64,000 nucleotides of DNA from positions 1-64,000 of the forward strand of contig CACJOU010000006.1 in the NCBI GenBank assembly GCA_902595145.1, in the 5' to 3' direction. Below are positions 54,159 to 64,000 of the stretch, piece by piece. This DNA is from an uncultured SAR116 cluster alpha proteobacterium. GTDB lineage: Bacteria > Pseudomonadota > Alphaproteobacteria > Puniceispirillales > Marisalimonadaceae. The notes under the pieces were generated by a model. It was given only the letters and a program-made list of their open reading frames with translations. It searched no databases and was not told where the DNA came from. Within the stretch, counting starts at the first letter, position 1, and every line of letters begins with the position of its first letter. The translations under genes were made by a program, and so were the position numbers.

Positions 54159-55463
54159 CTAATCTGAATGATATCCTTTTTCTCCGTGAGAACGCAAGTC
54201 TAAACCTTCAATTTCTTCTTGTTCGTCTACTCGTAATGAAACTACTAAAGAAGTAATTTTTAGAATTAAATATGTAAAAAAAGACGTCCATATGACAGTA
54301 AGCACAACTGCTTTAAGCTGTATTATAAATTGTGATGTTCCCGTCTGTCCTTCAGCAAGACCTAAACCAGAAAATGTAGATGTTGCTAGAAATGCAACGA
54401 GTAATGTACCTAAGATACCACCTACACCGTGAACTGCAAAAACATCAAGGCTGTCATCTATTTGAAGTTTGCCTCTGATGTAATCAACAGCAAGGTAACA
54501 TAATAAACCACCTAAGAAACCTAAAATTAAACCTCCAGGTACGCCAATGTAACCTGAAGCGGGTGTAACAGTAGCTAGTCCAGCTACCATTCCAGTAACA
54601 ATACCAATTAAAGATGGTTTACCAAATCTTTTCCATTCAATAAACATCCAAACTAATGAGGCAGTTGCAGCAGAAATATGTGTAACTAACATAGCCATGC
54701 CAGCGCCTCCATTAGCCCCTAAAGCTGAACCAGCATTAAAACCAAACCATCCAATCCATAACATTGAGGCTCCAATCATAGTCAATATAGGGCTATGTGG
54801 TGGAGTGATAGACTTTGGAAAGCCTCTTCTCTTACCAAGTGTTAAAGCTGTAACTAGAGCAGCAGTACCAGCTGTAGCATGTACAACAATACCTCCAGCA
54901 AAGTCCATTGTTCCCCAGGATGATAAAATACCACCTCCCCAAACCCAATGAGTTACAGGAGCATATACTATTAAAACCCAAAGACTTAAAAAAATTAGCA
55001 TTGCTGAAAACTTAATTCTCTCCACAAAGGCTCCTATCATCAGAGCAGGGGTGATAATTGCAAAAGTCATTTGGAATGTAACAAAAAGACTTTCAGGTAT
55101 GCTTCCGGATGGTGTTTCTAATTCAATTGAATTCATAAACGCGTTTCCAAGACCACCAATCCATGCATTTCCTTCAGAAAACGCTAAACTATAACCTACA
55201 ACCACCCAAATAATAGATACTACACAGGCAAGGGAGAAGTGTTGCATTAATACTGATACAACATTTTTTGAATTTACAAGTCCTGCATAGAATAGAGCTA
55301 AACCTGGTAAAGTCATAAATAATACTAGAGCAGTTGAGGTCAAAATCCAGGCTGTATCACCATTATTAATTTCAGCAAAAGCTGGAAAAGAAATCGTAGT
55401 TAAGAGTAAAGTCGAAAATGCACTAAAAAACTTAATTTTATTTCTGGAAGTAAAAAAATCCAT
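54159..55463 (-). CDS. amtB: Ammonium transporter
   Basis: GDTAWILTSTALVLFMTLPGLALFYAGLV. Confidence 0.94.
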   Translation of the reverse strand: MDFFTSRNKIKFFSAFSTLLLTTISFPAFAEINNGDTAWILTSTALVLFMTLPGLALFYAGLVNSKNVVSVLMQHFSLACVVSIIWVVVGYSLAFSEGNAWIGGLGNAFMNSIELETPSGSIPESLFVTFQMTFAIITPALMIGAFVERIKFSAMLIFLSLWVLIVYAPVTHWVWGGGILSSWGTMDFAGGIVVHATAGTAALVTALTLGKRRGFPKSITPPHSPILTMIGASMLWIGWFGFNAGSALGANGGAGMAMLVTHISAATASLVWMFIEWKRFGKPSLIGIVTGMVAGLATVTPASGYIGVPGGLILGFLGGLLCYLAVDYIRGKLQIDDSLDVFAVHGVGGILGTLLVAFLATSTFSGLGLAEGQTGTSQFIIQLKAVVLTVIWTSFFTYLILKITSLVVSLRVDEQEEIEGLDLRSHGEKGYHSD

Positions 55464-55669
55464 AACATCCCCCTATTCAATAAAAATTAATTTAGTAATT
55501 TTTTTCTAAAACACAAAAAATGTATGAAAAATACTCAAATAAAATTAAATTTGCTTAAATTTTAAACAATTATCTTTTGTTGTAAGTAACAAATTAATTA
55601 TATTTCAGTTTATAATCAAATTTTTTGGGTGTATAAAATAATTACAATCAATTAATTTGAGAGTTTATT

Positions 55670-56395
55670 TTGATAGAAATTGTCCTAAAACAATTAGCTC
55701 CGAAAGGATACCTTAGAGCTGCTATAAATTTAAGTAACTTTTTATTAGTTACTGGTAAAGAGAGTAATGGTGATCCGCAAGGAGTTTCTCCAGACATGGC
55801 AACAGCGCTTGCTAAAGAATTGAATGTAGATATTAAATTAATTACTTATAATAAACCTGGGGAACTTGCAGATGCAATTTCACAGGATGCCTGGGATATT
55901 GGAAATATAGCAAATGAACCAGCAAGAGCCAAATCAATTACATTTAGTGTACCATACACTTCTATTGAATCAACTTTCCTAATTAGGAATGGACTTAATA
56001 TTAAAACATTAAAAGATGTTGATAAAAAAGGAATTAAAATTGCCGTTGCCGAAAGAAGTGCATATGATCTTTGGTTAACGGAGAATATAAAAAATGCAGA
56101 TTTAATAAGAGCAAAATCTATAGATGAATCTTTTGCAATTTTTCAAGAAAATAAATACGAAGTATTGGCTGGATTAAGACCTAAATTAGTTGAAGAAATA
56201 AAAAAAACTACTGACTGCTTTATATTAAATCAGCCATTTACTTACATAAATCAGTGTATTGGAAGCAAACCTGGAAATTTAGAAGCTGAAAATTTTATAA
56301 ATAATTTTGTAAAAAAAAATATAGAAAATGGTTTTGTTAAAAACCTTTTATCTAAGTATAGTGTCTTAGGCAAATTATCCCTCCCTAAAAACTAG
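55670..56395 (+). CDS. Substrate-binding (SBP family 3) protein without obvious signal peptide
   Basis: LAPKGYLRAAINLSNFLL...GVSPDMATALAKELNVDI; TTG start. Confidence 0.78.
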   Translation: MIEIVLKQLAPKGYLRAAINLSNFLLVTGKESNGDPQGVSPDMATALAKELNVDIKLITYNKPGELADAISQDAWDIGNIANEPARAKSITFSVPYTSIESTFLIRNGLNIKTLKDVDKKGIKIAVAERSAYDLWLTENIKNADLIRAKSIDESFAIFQENKYEVLAGLRPKLVEEIKKTTDCFILNQPFTYINQCIGSKPGNLEAENFINNFVKKNIENGFVKNLLSKYSVLGKLSLPKN

Positions 56396-56417
56396 AAGAT
56401 TTATTATTGTAAAATTA

Positions 56418-57293
56418 ATGAAAAAAATAGTTCCAATGTTAGCTGTATTTTGTACTGTTTTTTTCTGGGGATCTTCATTTCCAGCAATGTCGTTTCTTTT
56501 AGAAACATCAAGTCCTTTCATCTTGGCAGCAGGAAGATTTTCTTTGGCAGCTTTGCTAGCTGTTATTTGGTGCATAAATAATTATAAACAAAAGGTAGAA
56601 TTAAACCACTTATTACGCTATTTTTTTGCAGGGTTTATTGGGATTTTTTTATATAATTTATTTCTTAACCATGGACAAGAGAGTGTTTCAGCTGGGGCAG
56701 GCAGCTTCATTGTAAATTGTAACCCATTATTTACAGCTTTAATTGGCTTTTTTATTTTGAAACAAAAGGTTTCATATCTACATTGGCTAGGAATAATTAT
56801 TTGTATGTTTGGAGTTGCTTTAATATCTTTTGATCAAGAAGGTGGTTTAAATATAGGAAGTGGATCAAGTTTGATATTATTAGCTGCTATCTTGACTGCA
56901 ATATATTTTCATTTAGTAAAACCTTTAGTAGTGATATATGGCGCAATAACTTCTACTGCATATACAATAATTTTTGGAACCATACCCTTGTTATTTTGGT
57001 TCCCAGAAACTTATGATTTTATTTCCCAATCTTCTAATGAAATTAAATTAACATATTTATGGCTGGCATTGTTTCCTACTGCATTAGGTTACTTAACTTG
57101 GACCTATTCAGTTGGTTGTTATGGAGCCAATAAAGCTTCATTGTTTCTTTATTTAATTCCACCAATTTCTATTATTTTGAATTTTTTATGGTATGAAAAA
57201 AATCCATCTTTAATTACTACATTTGGAGGTTTAGTTATATTATTAAGTGTTTTTTTTACTCTCCTATTACAGCAAAAAAGGAGAGAAAATTAA
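56418..57293 (+). CDS. DMT-family (EamA) transporter
   Basis: VFFWGSSFPAMSFLLETSSPFILAAGRF, ten-TM pattern. Confidence 0.85.
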   Translation: MKKIVPMLAVFCTVFFWGSSFPAMSFLLETSSPFILAAGRFSLAALLAVIWCINNYKQKVELNHLLRYFFAGFIGIFLYNLFLNHGQESVSAGAGSFIVNCNPLFTALIGFFILKQKVSYLHWLGIIICMFGVALISFDQEGGLNIGSGSSLILLAAILTAIYFHLVKPLVVIYGAITSTAYTIIFGTIPLLFWFPETYDFISQSSNEIKLTYLWLALFPTALGYLTWTYSVGCYGANKASLFLYLIPPISIILNFLWYEKNPSLITTFGGLVILLSVFFTLLLQQKRREN

Positions 57294-57352
57294 ACTTTAA
57301 CTAAAAGTAGAGCTTACATATAAACTACTTAGGGCGACATAATTATTTTAGA

Positions 57353-57426
57353 TGGAGCGGGTAGCGAGAATCGAACTCGCGTCATTAGCTTGGAAGGCTA
57401 AGGTCTTACCACTACACAATACCCGC
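57353..57426 (-). tRNA. tRNA-Gly (anticodon TCC)
   Basis: Reverse strand GCGGGTATTGTGTAGTGGTAAGACCTTAGCCTTCCAAGCTAATGACGCGAGTTCGATTCTCGCTACCCGCTCCA. Confidence 0.95.
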
Positions 57427-57509
57427 TTTTTTTTATTTTATAAGGGTTAATATTTCAAATGTAAATACTAACTTTATCAATTTTAAATTTGTTCTAAAAT
57501 TCATTAAAT

Positions 57510-58541
57510 TTAATTATTCCAACCTAATAAATTTTGTTTAACTATTTCATTTAAAAATTTAATTGAATATTCGTTATCATTTAAACAAGGTACATATTGA
57601 AAAGTTTTTCCACCATTCTCCAAAAACAATTCTCTTGCCTCAACATTTAATTCTTCAAGTGTTTCTAAACAATCAGAGATAAAACCTGGAGCAATCAAGG
57701 CAATATTTTTAGACCCTTGTTTAGCTAATTTTATAATTGTTTCGTCAGTATATGGTTGAAGCCATGGTTCAGGGCCGAATCTAGATTGAAAAGTAACTAA
57801 AACTTTGTTTTGTGGCCATTTTAATTCTTCTTTAAGTAACCTGGCAGTTTTAATACAATGACAATGATACGGATCACCAGCCATGAAATATCTCTTAGGT
57901 ATGCCATGGAAAGATATTACTAACTTGTCTATTTCATCTCTATCTTTTAAATGTTTTTTAACCGTGAAAGCTAAAGCTTTTATATAATTTTTATTATCAA
58001 ACCAAGGGGGAACTGTTCGGATATCTGGTTGCCATCTTTGTTTTAAAAGCCATTTAAAAACTTCATCTTTAACAGTTGCGGTAGTACTAGCTGCATACTG
58101 AGGATAAAGTGGGACCAATAGAATTTTTGAACATCCATTTTTTGTCATTTTATTTAAAATTTTATTTATTCCTGGATTTCCATATCTCATAGCATACTCT
58201 ATGAAAATATTGGGGTTGTTTTTAAAAGAATTTTGTATTTTGTTTGTTTGTTTAATTGTAAATCCTCTTAAAGGTGATCCATGATTTTTTTCATCCCAAA
58301 TTTTTTTGTAAGCTTTTCCAGATTTTGATGGCCTGAATGTAAGTATAGGTCCATTTAATATTAACCACCACAAAGGTCGAAAAAAATCTACGACTCTTGT
58401 GTCCATAAGAAATTGTTTTAGATATCTTCTCATAGACCAATAGTCAGTGCCATCAGGAGTTCCTAGATTAACAAGTAATACACCAATCTTATTTTTATCA
58501 GGAAAAACTGGGTGATCATTAGGTTTTTTTATAATAGTCAA
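57510..58541 (-). CDS. hemH: Ferrochelatase
   Basis: GVLLVNLGTPDGTDYWSMRRYLKQFL, ISFHGIPKRYFMAGDPY. Confidence 0.94.
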   Translation of the reverse strand: MTIIKKPNDHPVFPDKNKIGVLLVNLGTPDGTDYWSMRRYLKQFLMDTRVVDFFRPLWWLILNGPILTFRPSKSGKAYKKIWDEKNHGSPLRGFTIKQTNKIQNSFKNNPNIFIEYAMRYGNPGINKILNKMTKNGCSKILLVPLYPQYAASTTATVKDEVFKWLLKQRWQPDIRTVPPWFDNKNYIKALAFTVKKHLKDRDEIDKLVISFHGIPKRYFMAGDPYHCHCIKTARLLKEELKWPQNKVLVTFQSRFGPEPWLQPYTDETIIKLAKQGSKNIALIAPGFISDCLETLEELNVEARELFLENGGKTFQYVPCLNDNEYSIKFLNEIVKQNLLGWNN

Positions 58542-58562
58542 TTTAATATCTTTAAAAAATTA

Positions 58563-59783
58563 TTATGCAATTTTTGAGTAATTATCTTTTTCAGTTTTTT
58601 TGAAAGCATATTTAAGTGCAATAGTTAAATCAGAAATCATTTTTTCTGTATGTAAAGGTCCTGGTGTAACTCTTAATCTTTCTGTACCAACAGGAACAGT
58701 TGGATAATTAATTGGCTGTATGTAATGTTTAAACTCATTTAACATGATATTGCTGATTTCTTTACATCTTAAAGGGTTATTTACCATTATTGGAACTATA
58801 TGACTTTTATTATCAATAAAATTTATATTTTCTTTCGCCAGATATTTTTTGAGTAAAATTGTATTTTTTTTTTGTAACTTTCTTTCTTTATCAGATTTTT
58901 TTAGATAACAGATGGAAGTCCTTGCAGCCTTTAGAAGCGCAGGTGGTAATGCTGTTGTAAATATATATCCACTAGCATAACTTCGTATAGCATCGCAGAT
59001 TATATTTGAGGATGTAATATACCCACCCATTGTTCCAAAGGCTTTTCCTAATGTTCCTTGAATTATATCAATAGAATTTTGTAATCCTAATTCCTCAGTT
59101 ACACCTGATCCTTTTTCCCCATACATACCAACAGCGTGAACTTCATCTAAATAAGTTAATGCATTATATTTTTTTGCTATCTTCGATATTCCAGAGATAT
59201 CACCAAAATCACCATCCATAGAATAAATAGATTCAAATATAATAACTTTAGGTTTTTTTTCTGGATATTTTTTAATTAAGGCTTCTAAGTGGTTTAAATC
59301 GTTATGTTTGAAAATTTCTTTTAAGGCTTTTGATTTTTTTATACCTGAAATTATTGATGCGTGATTTTTTTCGTCAGAAAAAACAACTGCGTCTCCTAAT
59401 AAATTAAGAAGGGTACTTATTGTTGATTCATTTGCAACATAACCAGATGAAAATACTACAGCTTTTTCTTTCGAATGAAAATCAGCCAGCTCATTTTCTA
59501 ATTCTACAATAGCATTGCTGTTTCCAGATATATTGCGTGTCCCACCTGAACCTGTTCCCATTCTTTTTACAGAATTTATCATTGAATTTATAACAAGTTT
59601 ATTTTGACTCATGCCTAAATAATCATTTGAACACCACACAATTATATCATTCTTTTTTTTGTCTGATATCCACAATGCATTGGGGTGCTTGCCAACTTTT
59701 CTTTCAATTTCATTGAAATACCTATATCTACCTTCGATTTTAAGTTTGTTTATGGATGATTTAAATATATCAGAATAGTTCAA
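58563..59783 (-). CDS. hemA: 5-aminolevulinate synthase
   Basis: WCSNDYLGM, GTGSGGTRNISG, TYLDEVHAVGMYG. Confidence 0.94.
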   Translation of the reverse strand: MNYSDIFKSSINKLKIEGRYRYFNEIERKVGKHPNALWISDKKKNDIIVWCSNDYLGMSQNKLVINSMINSVKRMGTGSGGTRNISGNSNAIVELENELADFHSKEKAVVFSSGYVANESTISTLLNLLGDAVVFSDEKNHASIISGIKKSKALKEIFKHNDLNHLEALIKKYPEKKPKVIIFESIYSMDGDFGDISGISKIAKKYNALTYLDEVHAVGMYGEKGSGVTEELGLQNSIDIIQGTLGKAFGTMGGYITSSNIICDAIRSYASGYIFTTALPPALLKAARTSICYLKKSDKERKLQKKNTILLKKYLAKENINFIDNKSHIVPIMVNNPLRCKEISNIMLNEFKHYIQPINYPTVPVGTERLRVTPGPLHTEKMISDLTIALKYAFKKTEKDNYSKIA

Positions 59784-59928
59784 TTATTTACCTATATGTT
59801 TATATTATTTAAATAATACTATATCTAAAATTTTCAACTTATTATTTATCAAATTTTAGTATAGATTTTCAGCAAAAAATTAAATTTTGATTTTCGTACT
59901 TGAACTTTTTTAAAGTTTTTATATAACA

Positions 59929-60453
59929 GTGATTATTAAAATTTTGGAAAGTATAAAAGTGAGTTCGTCAAAAAAAAAAATAGATATAACAAACGAAAAT
60001 TTTGAAAATGGTGCTGATCGAGGCGGTTTGCTGGGCAACAGAATAATTCTCCCAGAAGATTATATTCCGTCAGTTGATGAAGAGTTCATGAATGAAAACC
60101 AGCTAGAGTATTTTAGACAAAAATTACTAAATTGGAAGTTAGAATTACTTGAAGAGGCAACTGATACTAAAGGGTCCTTATCTGCGGAAGGTTTGCAAAG
60201 GCCTGATATAGCTGATAGGGCTCAGGTAGAATCAGACGCATCTATTCAGTTGCGAACTAGAGACAGAGAAAGAAAACTTATTAGCAAAATCGACGCTGCA
60301 TTAAGAAGAATAGATTTAAAAACATATGGATATTGTGAAGAAACAGGTGAACCAATCGGTCTAGGTCGTTTGAAAGCAAGGCCAATTGCATCCTTGAGTG
60401 TTGATGCACAAGAACGGCACGAAAAAATGGAAAAAATTCATAAAGACGAGTAA
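59929..60453 (+). CDS. dksA: DksA/TraR-family transcription factor
   Basis: NENQLEYFRQKLLNWKLELLEEA, YGYCEETGEPIGLGRLKARP; GTG start, alternative at 59959. Confidence 0.87.
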   Translation: MIIKILESIKVSSSKKKIDITNENFENGADRGGLLGNRIILPEDYIPSVDEEFMNENQLEYFRQKLLNWKLELLEEATDTKGSLSAEGLQRPDIADRAQVESDASIQLRTRDRERKLISKIDAALRRIDLKTYGYCEETGEPIGLGRLKARPIASLSVDAQERHEKMEKIHKDE

Positions 60454-60485
60454 TATTCAGTATCTAAGCTAAATTATTATATTTA

Positions 60486-60500
60486 GAACAAAATAAGAAC
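60486..60500 (+). promoter_or_regulatory. Candidate alphaproteobacterial LexA/SOS box GAAC-N7-GAAC upstream of recA
   Basis: GAACAAAATAAGAAC = reverse complement of GTTC-N7-GTTC. Confidence 0.6.
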
Positions 60501-60505
60501 ATTTG

Positions 60506-60534
60506 TTGACAAAAGAACAAAAGGTGAATATTAT
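60506..60534 (+). promoter_or_regulatory. Candidate sigma70 promoter of recA (TTGACA - 17 nt - TATTAT)
   Basis: Near-consensus hexamers with 17-nt spacing. Confidence 0.6.
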
Positions 60535-60584
60535 CAATTATTAGTTGAAAGAATTGTAATCGTATGTCAGTAAGGAGATAGAGG

Positions 60585-61655
60585 ATGAGTGCTGAGGTTA
60601 TTAAAATGTCAAATCAAGATAAAGATAGAAATATAGCTTTAGAGTCTGCCATTGGACAGATAGAGAAAGCTTTTGGTAAAGGCTCTGTTATGAAGTTGGG
60701 TACATCTGGAGAAAATTTAGATGTACAAGCTATATCTACTGGTTCATTAGGTTTAGATATTGCACTTGGTATAGGTGGTTTACCTAAAGGGCGAATTGTA
60801 GAAATTTATGGACCAGAAAGTTCAGGTAAAACAACTCTAGCATTGCATGTTGTAGCTGAAGCTCAAAAAACAGGAGGGACTTGTGCGTTTATAGACGCAG
60901 AGCATGCCCTTGATCCAGTATATGCAAAAAAATTAGGAGTGAATATTGATGATTTGTTAATTTCTCAACCTGATGCTGGAGAACAAGCATTAGAAATAGC
61001 TGACACTTTAGTTAGATCAGGGGCTATATCTGTTTTAGTAGTTGATTCTGTGGCGGCTCTAGTACCAAGAGCTGAACTTGAAGGTGACATGGGTGATAGT
61101 CATATGGGGCTGCAGGCTAGATTAATGAGCCAAGCGTTAAGGAAATTAACATCATCGATATCTAAGTCTAATTGTTTAGTTATATTCATTAATCAGATCA
61201 GACAAAAAATTGGCATTATGTTTGGTAACCCAGAGACAACATCAGGTGGAAACGCTCTTAAGTTTTATGCTTCTGTAAGGTTAGACATTAGAAGAATAGG
61301 AGCAATAAAAGATAAAGATGATATTATAGGTAACCAAACTAGAGTTAAAGTTGTAAAAAATAAAGTTGCTCCTCCATTTAGAACTGTTGAATTTGATATT
61401 ATGTATGGTGAAGGTATTTCTAAAAATGGTGAGATAGTTGATTTGGGTGTGTCTGCAGACATAATTGAAAAATCAGGATCATGGTTTTCGTATAAAGATC
61501 AAAGGATAGGTCAAGGTAGAGAAAACGTAAAAAATTTTCTAAATGAAAATTCTGAAATAGCTTCAGAATTAGAGGATAAAATTAAAGGAAATACAGTTCT
61601 AGTTGAAGAAATTCTAATGAATCCAGACCAACAAATTCCTGAAGAAGAAAAATGA
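60585..61655 (+). CDS. recA: Recombinase RecA
   Basis: [38 protein letters not shown]. Confidence 0.96.
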   Translation: MSAEVIKMSNQDKDRNIALESAIGQIEKAFGKGSVMKLGTSGENLDVQAISTGSLGLDIALGIGGLPKGRIVEIYGPESSGKTTLALHVVAEAQKTGGTCAFIDAEHALDPVYAKKLGVNIDDLLISQPDAGEQALEIADTLVRSGAISVLVVDSVAALVPRAELEGDMGDSHMGLQARLMSQALRKLTSSISKSNCLVIFINQIRQKIGIMFGNPETTSGGNALKFYASVRLDIRRIGAIKDKDDIIGNQTRVKVVKNKVAPPFRTVEFDIMYGEGISKNGEIVDLGVSADIIEKSGSWFSYKDQRIGQGRENVKNFLNENSEIASELEDKIKGNTVLVEEILMNPDQQIPEEEK

Positions 61656-61725
61656 TTTTATTGTAGTTTTGTATTATGTTAAATAGATGTTATCAAGAGA
61701 TGAAGATAATTAGCTAGTTTAACGT

Positions 61726-64000
61726 ATGAATAAGACTATAAATTCAGTAAATGAAATTCGTTCTAAGTTCATAAATTATTTTAATAAGAATAATCATGAA
61801 GTTATAACATCAAGTAATCTTGTACCAAACAATGATCCTACTCTGCTATTTACAAATGCTGGTATGGTTCAATTTAAAAATGTTTTTACTGGATTAGAAA
61901 AAAGAGACTACAATAGAGCTGTAAGCTCACAAAAGTGTCTTCGTGCTGGTGGAAAGCATAATGATCTTGAAAATGTAGGTAGGACAGCTAGACATCATAC
62001 ATTTTTTGAAATGTTAGGTAATTTTTCATTTGGAGATTATTTCAAAGAAAAAGCGATATATCAAGCTTGGGAATTGTTAACAAAAGAATATGAACTCCCT
62101 AAAGAAAAGTTACTAGTTACAATTTTTCATGATGATACAGAGGCTGAAAATTTATGGAGAAAAATTTCTGGATTAAGTGATAAAAAAATAATCAAAATTA
62201 GTACCAGTGATAATTTTTGGAGTATGGGTGATACAGGTCCTTGTGGTCCTTGCTCAGAAATATTTTACGATCATGGTCCTTTAATTGAAGGAGGACCTCC
62301 TGGCTCTAAAAATGAAGATGGTGATAGATTTATTGAAATTTGGAATTTAGTTTTTATGCAATATGAACAAATTTCCAAAAATGAAAGAGTTAATTTACCT
62401 AAGCCAAGTATTGATACAGGAATGGGTTTAGAAAGAATATCAGCTGTTCTGCAAAACACTCATAATAATTATGAGACAGATATGATGAAAGATCTAGTTG
62501 AGTCTTCTTCATTAGTAACAGGTGTAGAAAAAACAAAAGATAATATTGTATCTCATAGAGTAGTAGCTGATCATTTAAGATCAATTTCTTTTTTAATTGC
62601 TGAAGGAGTTTTACCCAGCAATGAAGGCCGAGGATATGTACTAAGAAGAATAATGAGAAGAGCAATGCGCCACACACATCTTTTAGGCGCAAGTGATCCA
62701 GTAATATTCAAGTTAGTTAAATCTTTAATTGAACAAATGGGTGATGCTTTTCCAGAATTAGTTACTCAAAAATCGACTATAGAAAACACAATAAAGGATG
62801 AAGAAATTAAATTCAAAGATACACTTGATAGAGGTATGAGTTTATTAATGAATGAAATAGACGAGAAAGTTTCTCCAGGCGTACTTTCTGGTCAAAAAGC
62901 TTTTGAATTATATGACACTTATGGATTTCCATTAGATTTAACAGAAGATGTTTTAAAATCATATGGGTGGAAGGTTGATCATCAGGGTTTTGAAAAATCT
63001 ATGAATGAACAAAAAATTAAAGCAAGACAGGCTTGGTCAGGTTCAGGTGATGATGCTTTTAATCAAGATTTTTTAAAATTATTATTAGATTTACCACCAA
63101 CTAACTTTAGAGGATATGATGAAAATACTTTTGAAACTAAAATTGATTTAATTATAAAAAATAATAAAATTGTAGATAATGTTTCAGCTAATGAACGAGT
63201 TGATATTATATGCAATGAGACAATTTTTTATGCTGAATCTGGTGGCCAGATATCTGATAAAGGAGTTATCATAGGAAAAAATTTTAAGGCTAATATTTTA
63301 AATTCAAAAAAAATAACTGGTGGAAACGGTAAAATTATTTTTGTTTCAACAATAGAAATTGTATCAGGAAAAATTACAGTTGGTGATATAATTAACCAAG
63401 TAATAGATTTAGATTTCAGAAAACAAATATGTTCACATCATTCAGCAACTCATCTTCTTCATGAAGCATTGAGACAAAAATTAGGTTTGCATGTCGCTCA
63501 AAAAGGTTCATTGGTTACTAATGAAAAACTAAGATTTGATTTTAGTCATCAAAAACCAATTTCTTCAGAATTAATTAAAGAAATTGAAGATGAAGTAAAT
63601 TATAGAATATTTTGTAACGATAAAGTTAGCACTAAAGTTATGTCTCCCGATAATGCTATTGAAAAAGGAGCTATAGCTCTATTTGGTGAAAAATATGGAG
63701 ATGAAGTCAGAGTAGTATCAATTGGAAAAAGTATAGATAATGATAGAGAGGCTTGGTCAGTTGAATTATGTGGAGGCACACACGTAAAAAATACTTCTGA
63801 AATTTTAACCTTTAAAATATTATCAGAGACTGGTGTTTCATCTGGAGTTCGTAGAATTGAAGCCTTAACAAATATGGCTGCAATAAACTATTATAACGAC
63901 GAGATAAATAAAATTAGATATATCTCTTCTTCTCTAAAAACAAATAGTACTCAAGTCACAAAAAAAATTGAGCAATTAGTCTCAGAAAATCAAAAAATAA
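61726..64000 (+). CDS. alaS: Alanyl-tRNA synthetase, 3'-truncated by window edge
   Basis: MNKTINSVNEIRSKFINYFNKNNHEVITSSNLVPNNDPTLLFTNAGMVQFKNVFTG; open to end of window. Confidence 0.94.
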   Translation, partial: MNKTINSVNEIRSKFINYFNKNNHEVITSSNLVPNNDPTLLFTNAGMVQFKNVFTGLEKRDYNRAVSSQKCLRAGGKHNDLENVGRTARHHTFFEMLGNFSFGDYFKEKAIYQAWELLTKEYELPKEKLLVTIFHDDTEAENLWRKISGLSDKKIIKISTSDNFWSMGDTGPCGPCSEIFYDHGPLIEGGPPGSKNEDGDRFIEIWNLVFMQYEQISKNERVNLPKPSIDTGMGLERISAVLQNTHNNYETDMMKDLVESSSLVTGVEKTKDNIVSHRVVADHLRSISFLIAEGVLPSNEGRGYVLRRIMRRAMRHTHLLGASDPVIFKLVKSLIEQMGDAFPELVTQKSTIENTIKDEEIKFKDTLDRGMSLLMNEIDEKVSPGVLSGQKAFELYDTYGFPLDLTEDVLKSYGWKVDHQGFEKSMNEQKIKARQAWSGSGDDAFNQDFLKLLLDLPPTNFRGYDENTFETKIDLIIKNNKIVDNVSANERVDIICNETIFYAESGGQISDKGVIIGKNFKANILNSKKITGGNGKIIFVSTIEIVSGKITVGDIINQVIDLDFRKQICSHHSATHLLHEALRQKLGLHVAQKGSLVTNEKLRFDFSHQKPISSELIKEIEDEVNYRIFCNDKVSTKVMSPDNAIEKGAIALFGEKYGDEVRVVSIGKSIDNDREAWSVELCGGTHVKNTSEILTFKILSETGVSSGVRRIEALTNMAAINYYNDEINKIRYISSSLKTNSTQVTKKIEQLVSENQKI

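Noticed and set aside
61265-62692. Minus-strand ORFs 61265-61462, 62271-62459 and 62399-62692
   Set aside because: Antisense to recA and alaS, which have strong protein evidence

Overview
AT-rich window from a small-genome, probably marine, alphaproteobacterium (inferred from gene content and order; taxon not determinable here). Most of it is dense core genome: hflKC-degP-serB-miaA, ilvB/ilvH/ilvC, mreBCD-mrdA-rodA, glmU/glmS, lptD, tRNA-Ala, rpmF-hspQ-Rrf2-sufBCDS-sufT-sufA-ATM1, nadK, kdsD-queA-tgt-queG, glnB-amtB, tRNA-Gly, hemH-hemA, dksA-recA-alaS. The unusual part is about 8 kb immediately downstream of glmS (about 19127-27170). There the last codons of glmS (S-V-T-V-E-stop) recur on the same strand up to four more times (21199, 22423, 23964, 24934; a weak sixth near 27152). 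They divide the region into five small cassettes of about 1-2.2 kb. Several cassettes have, at their glmS-tail end, an inward-facing small ORF with a recombinase-like helix-turn-helix: a plus-strand type after the left boundary and a minus-strand type before the right boundary. Cassette A also has perfect 17-bp inverted repeats. Cargo is short secreted or lipoprotein genes, a putative polysaccharide lyase, a PNPOx-like protein and a repeated secreted-protein plus TM-microprotein pair. No recombinase catalytic gene is present. I interpret it as a decaying tandem array of non-autonomous elements targeting the 3' end of glmS. Other points: a CysQ-Sua5 fusion, a photolyase-like protein with apparently permuted domain order, and an alphaproteobacterial-type SOS box upstream of recA.
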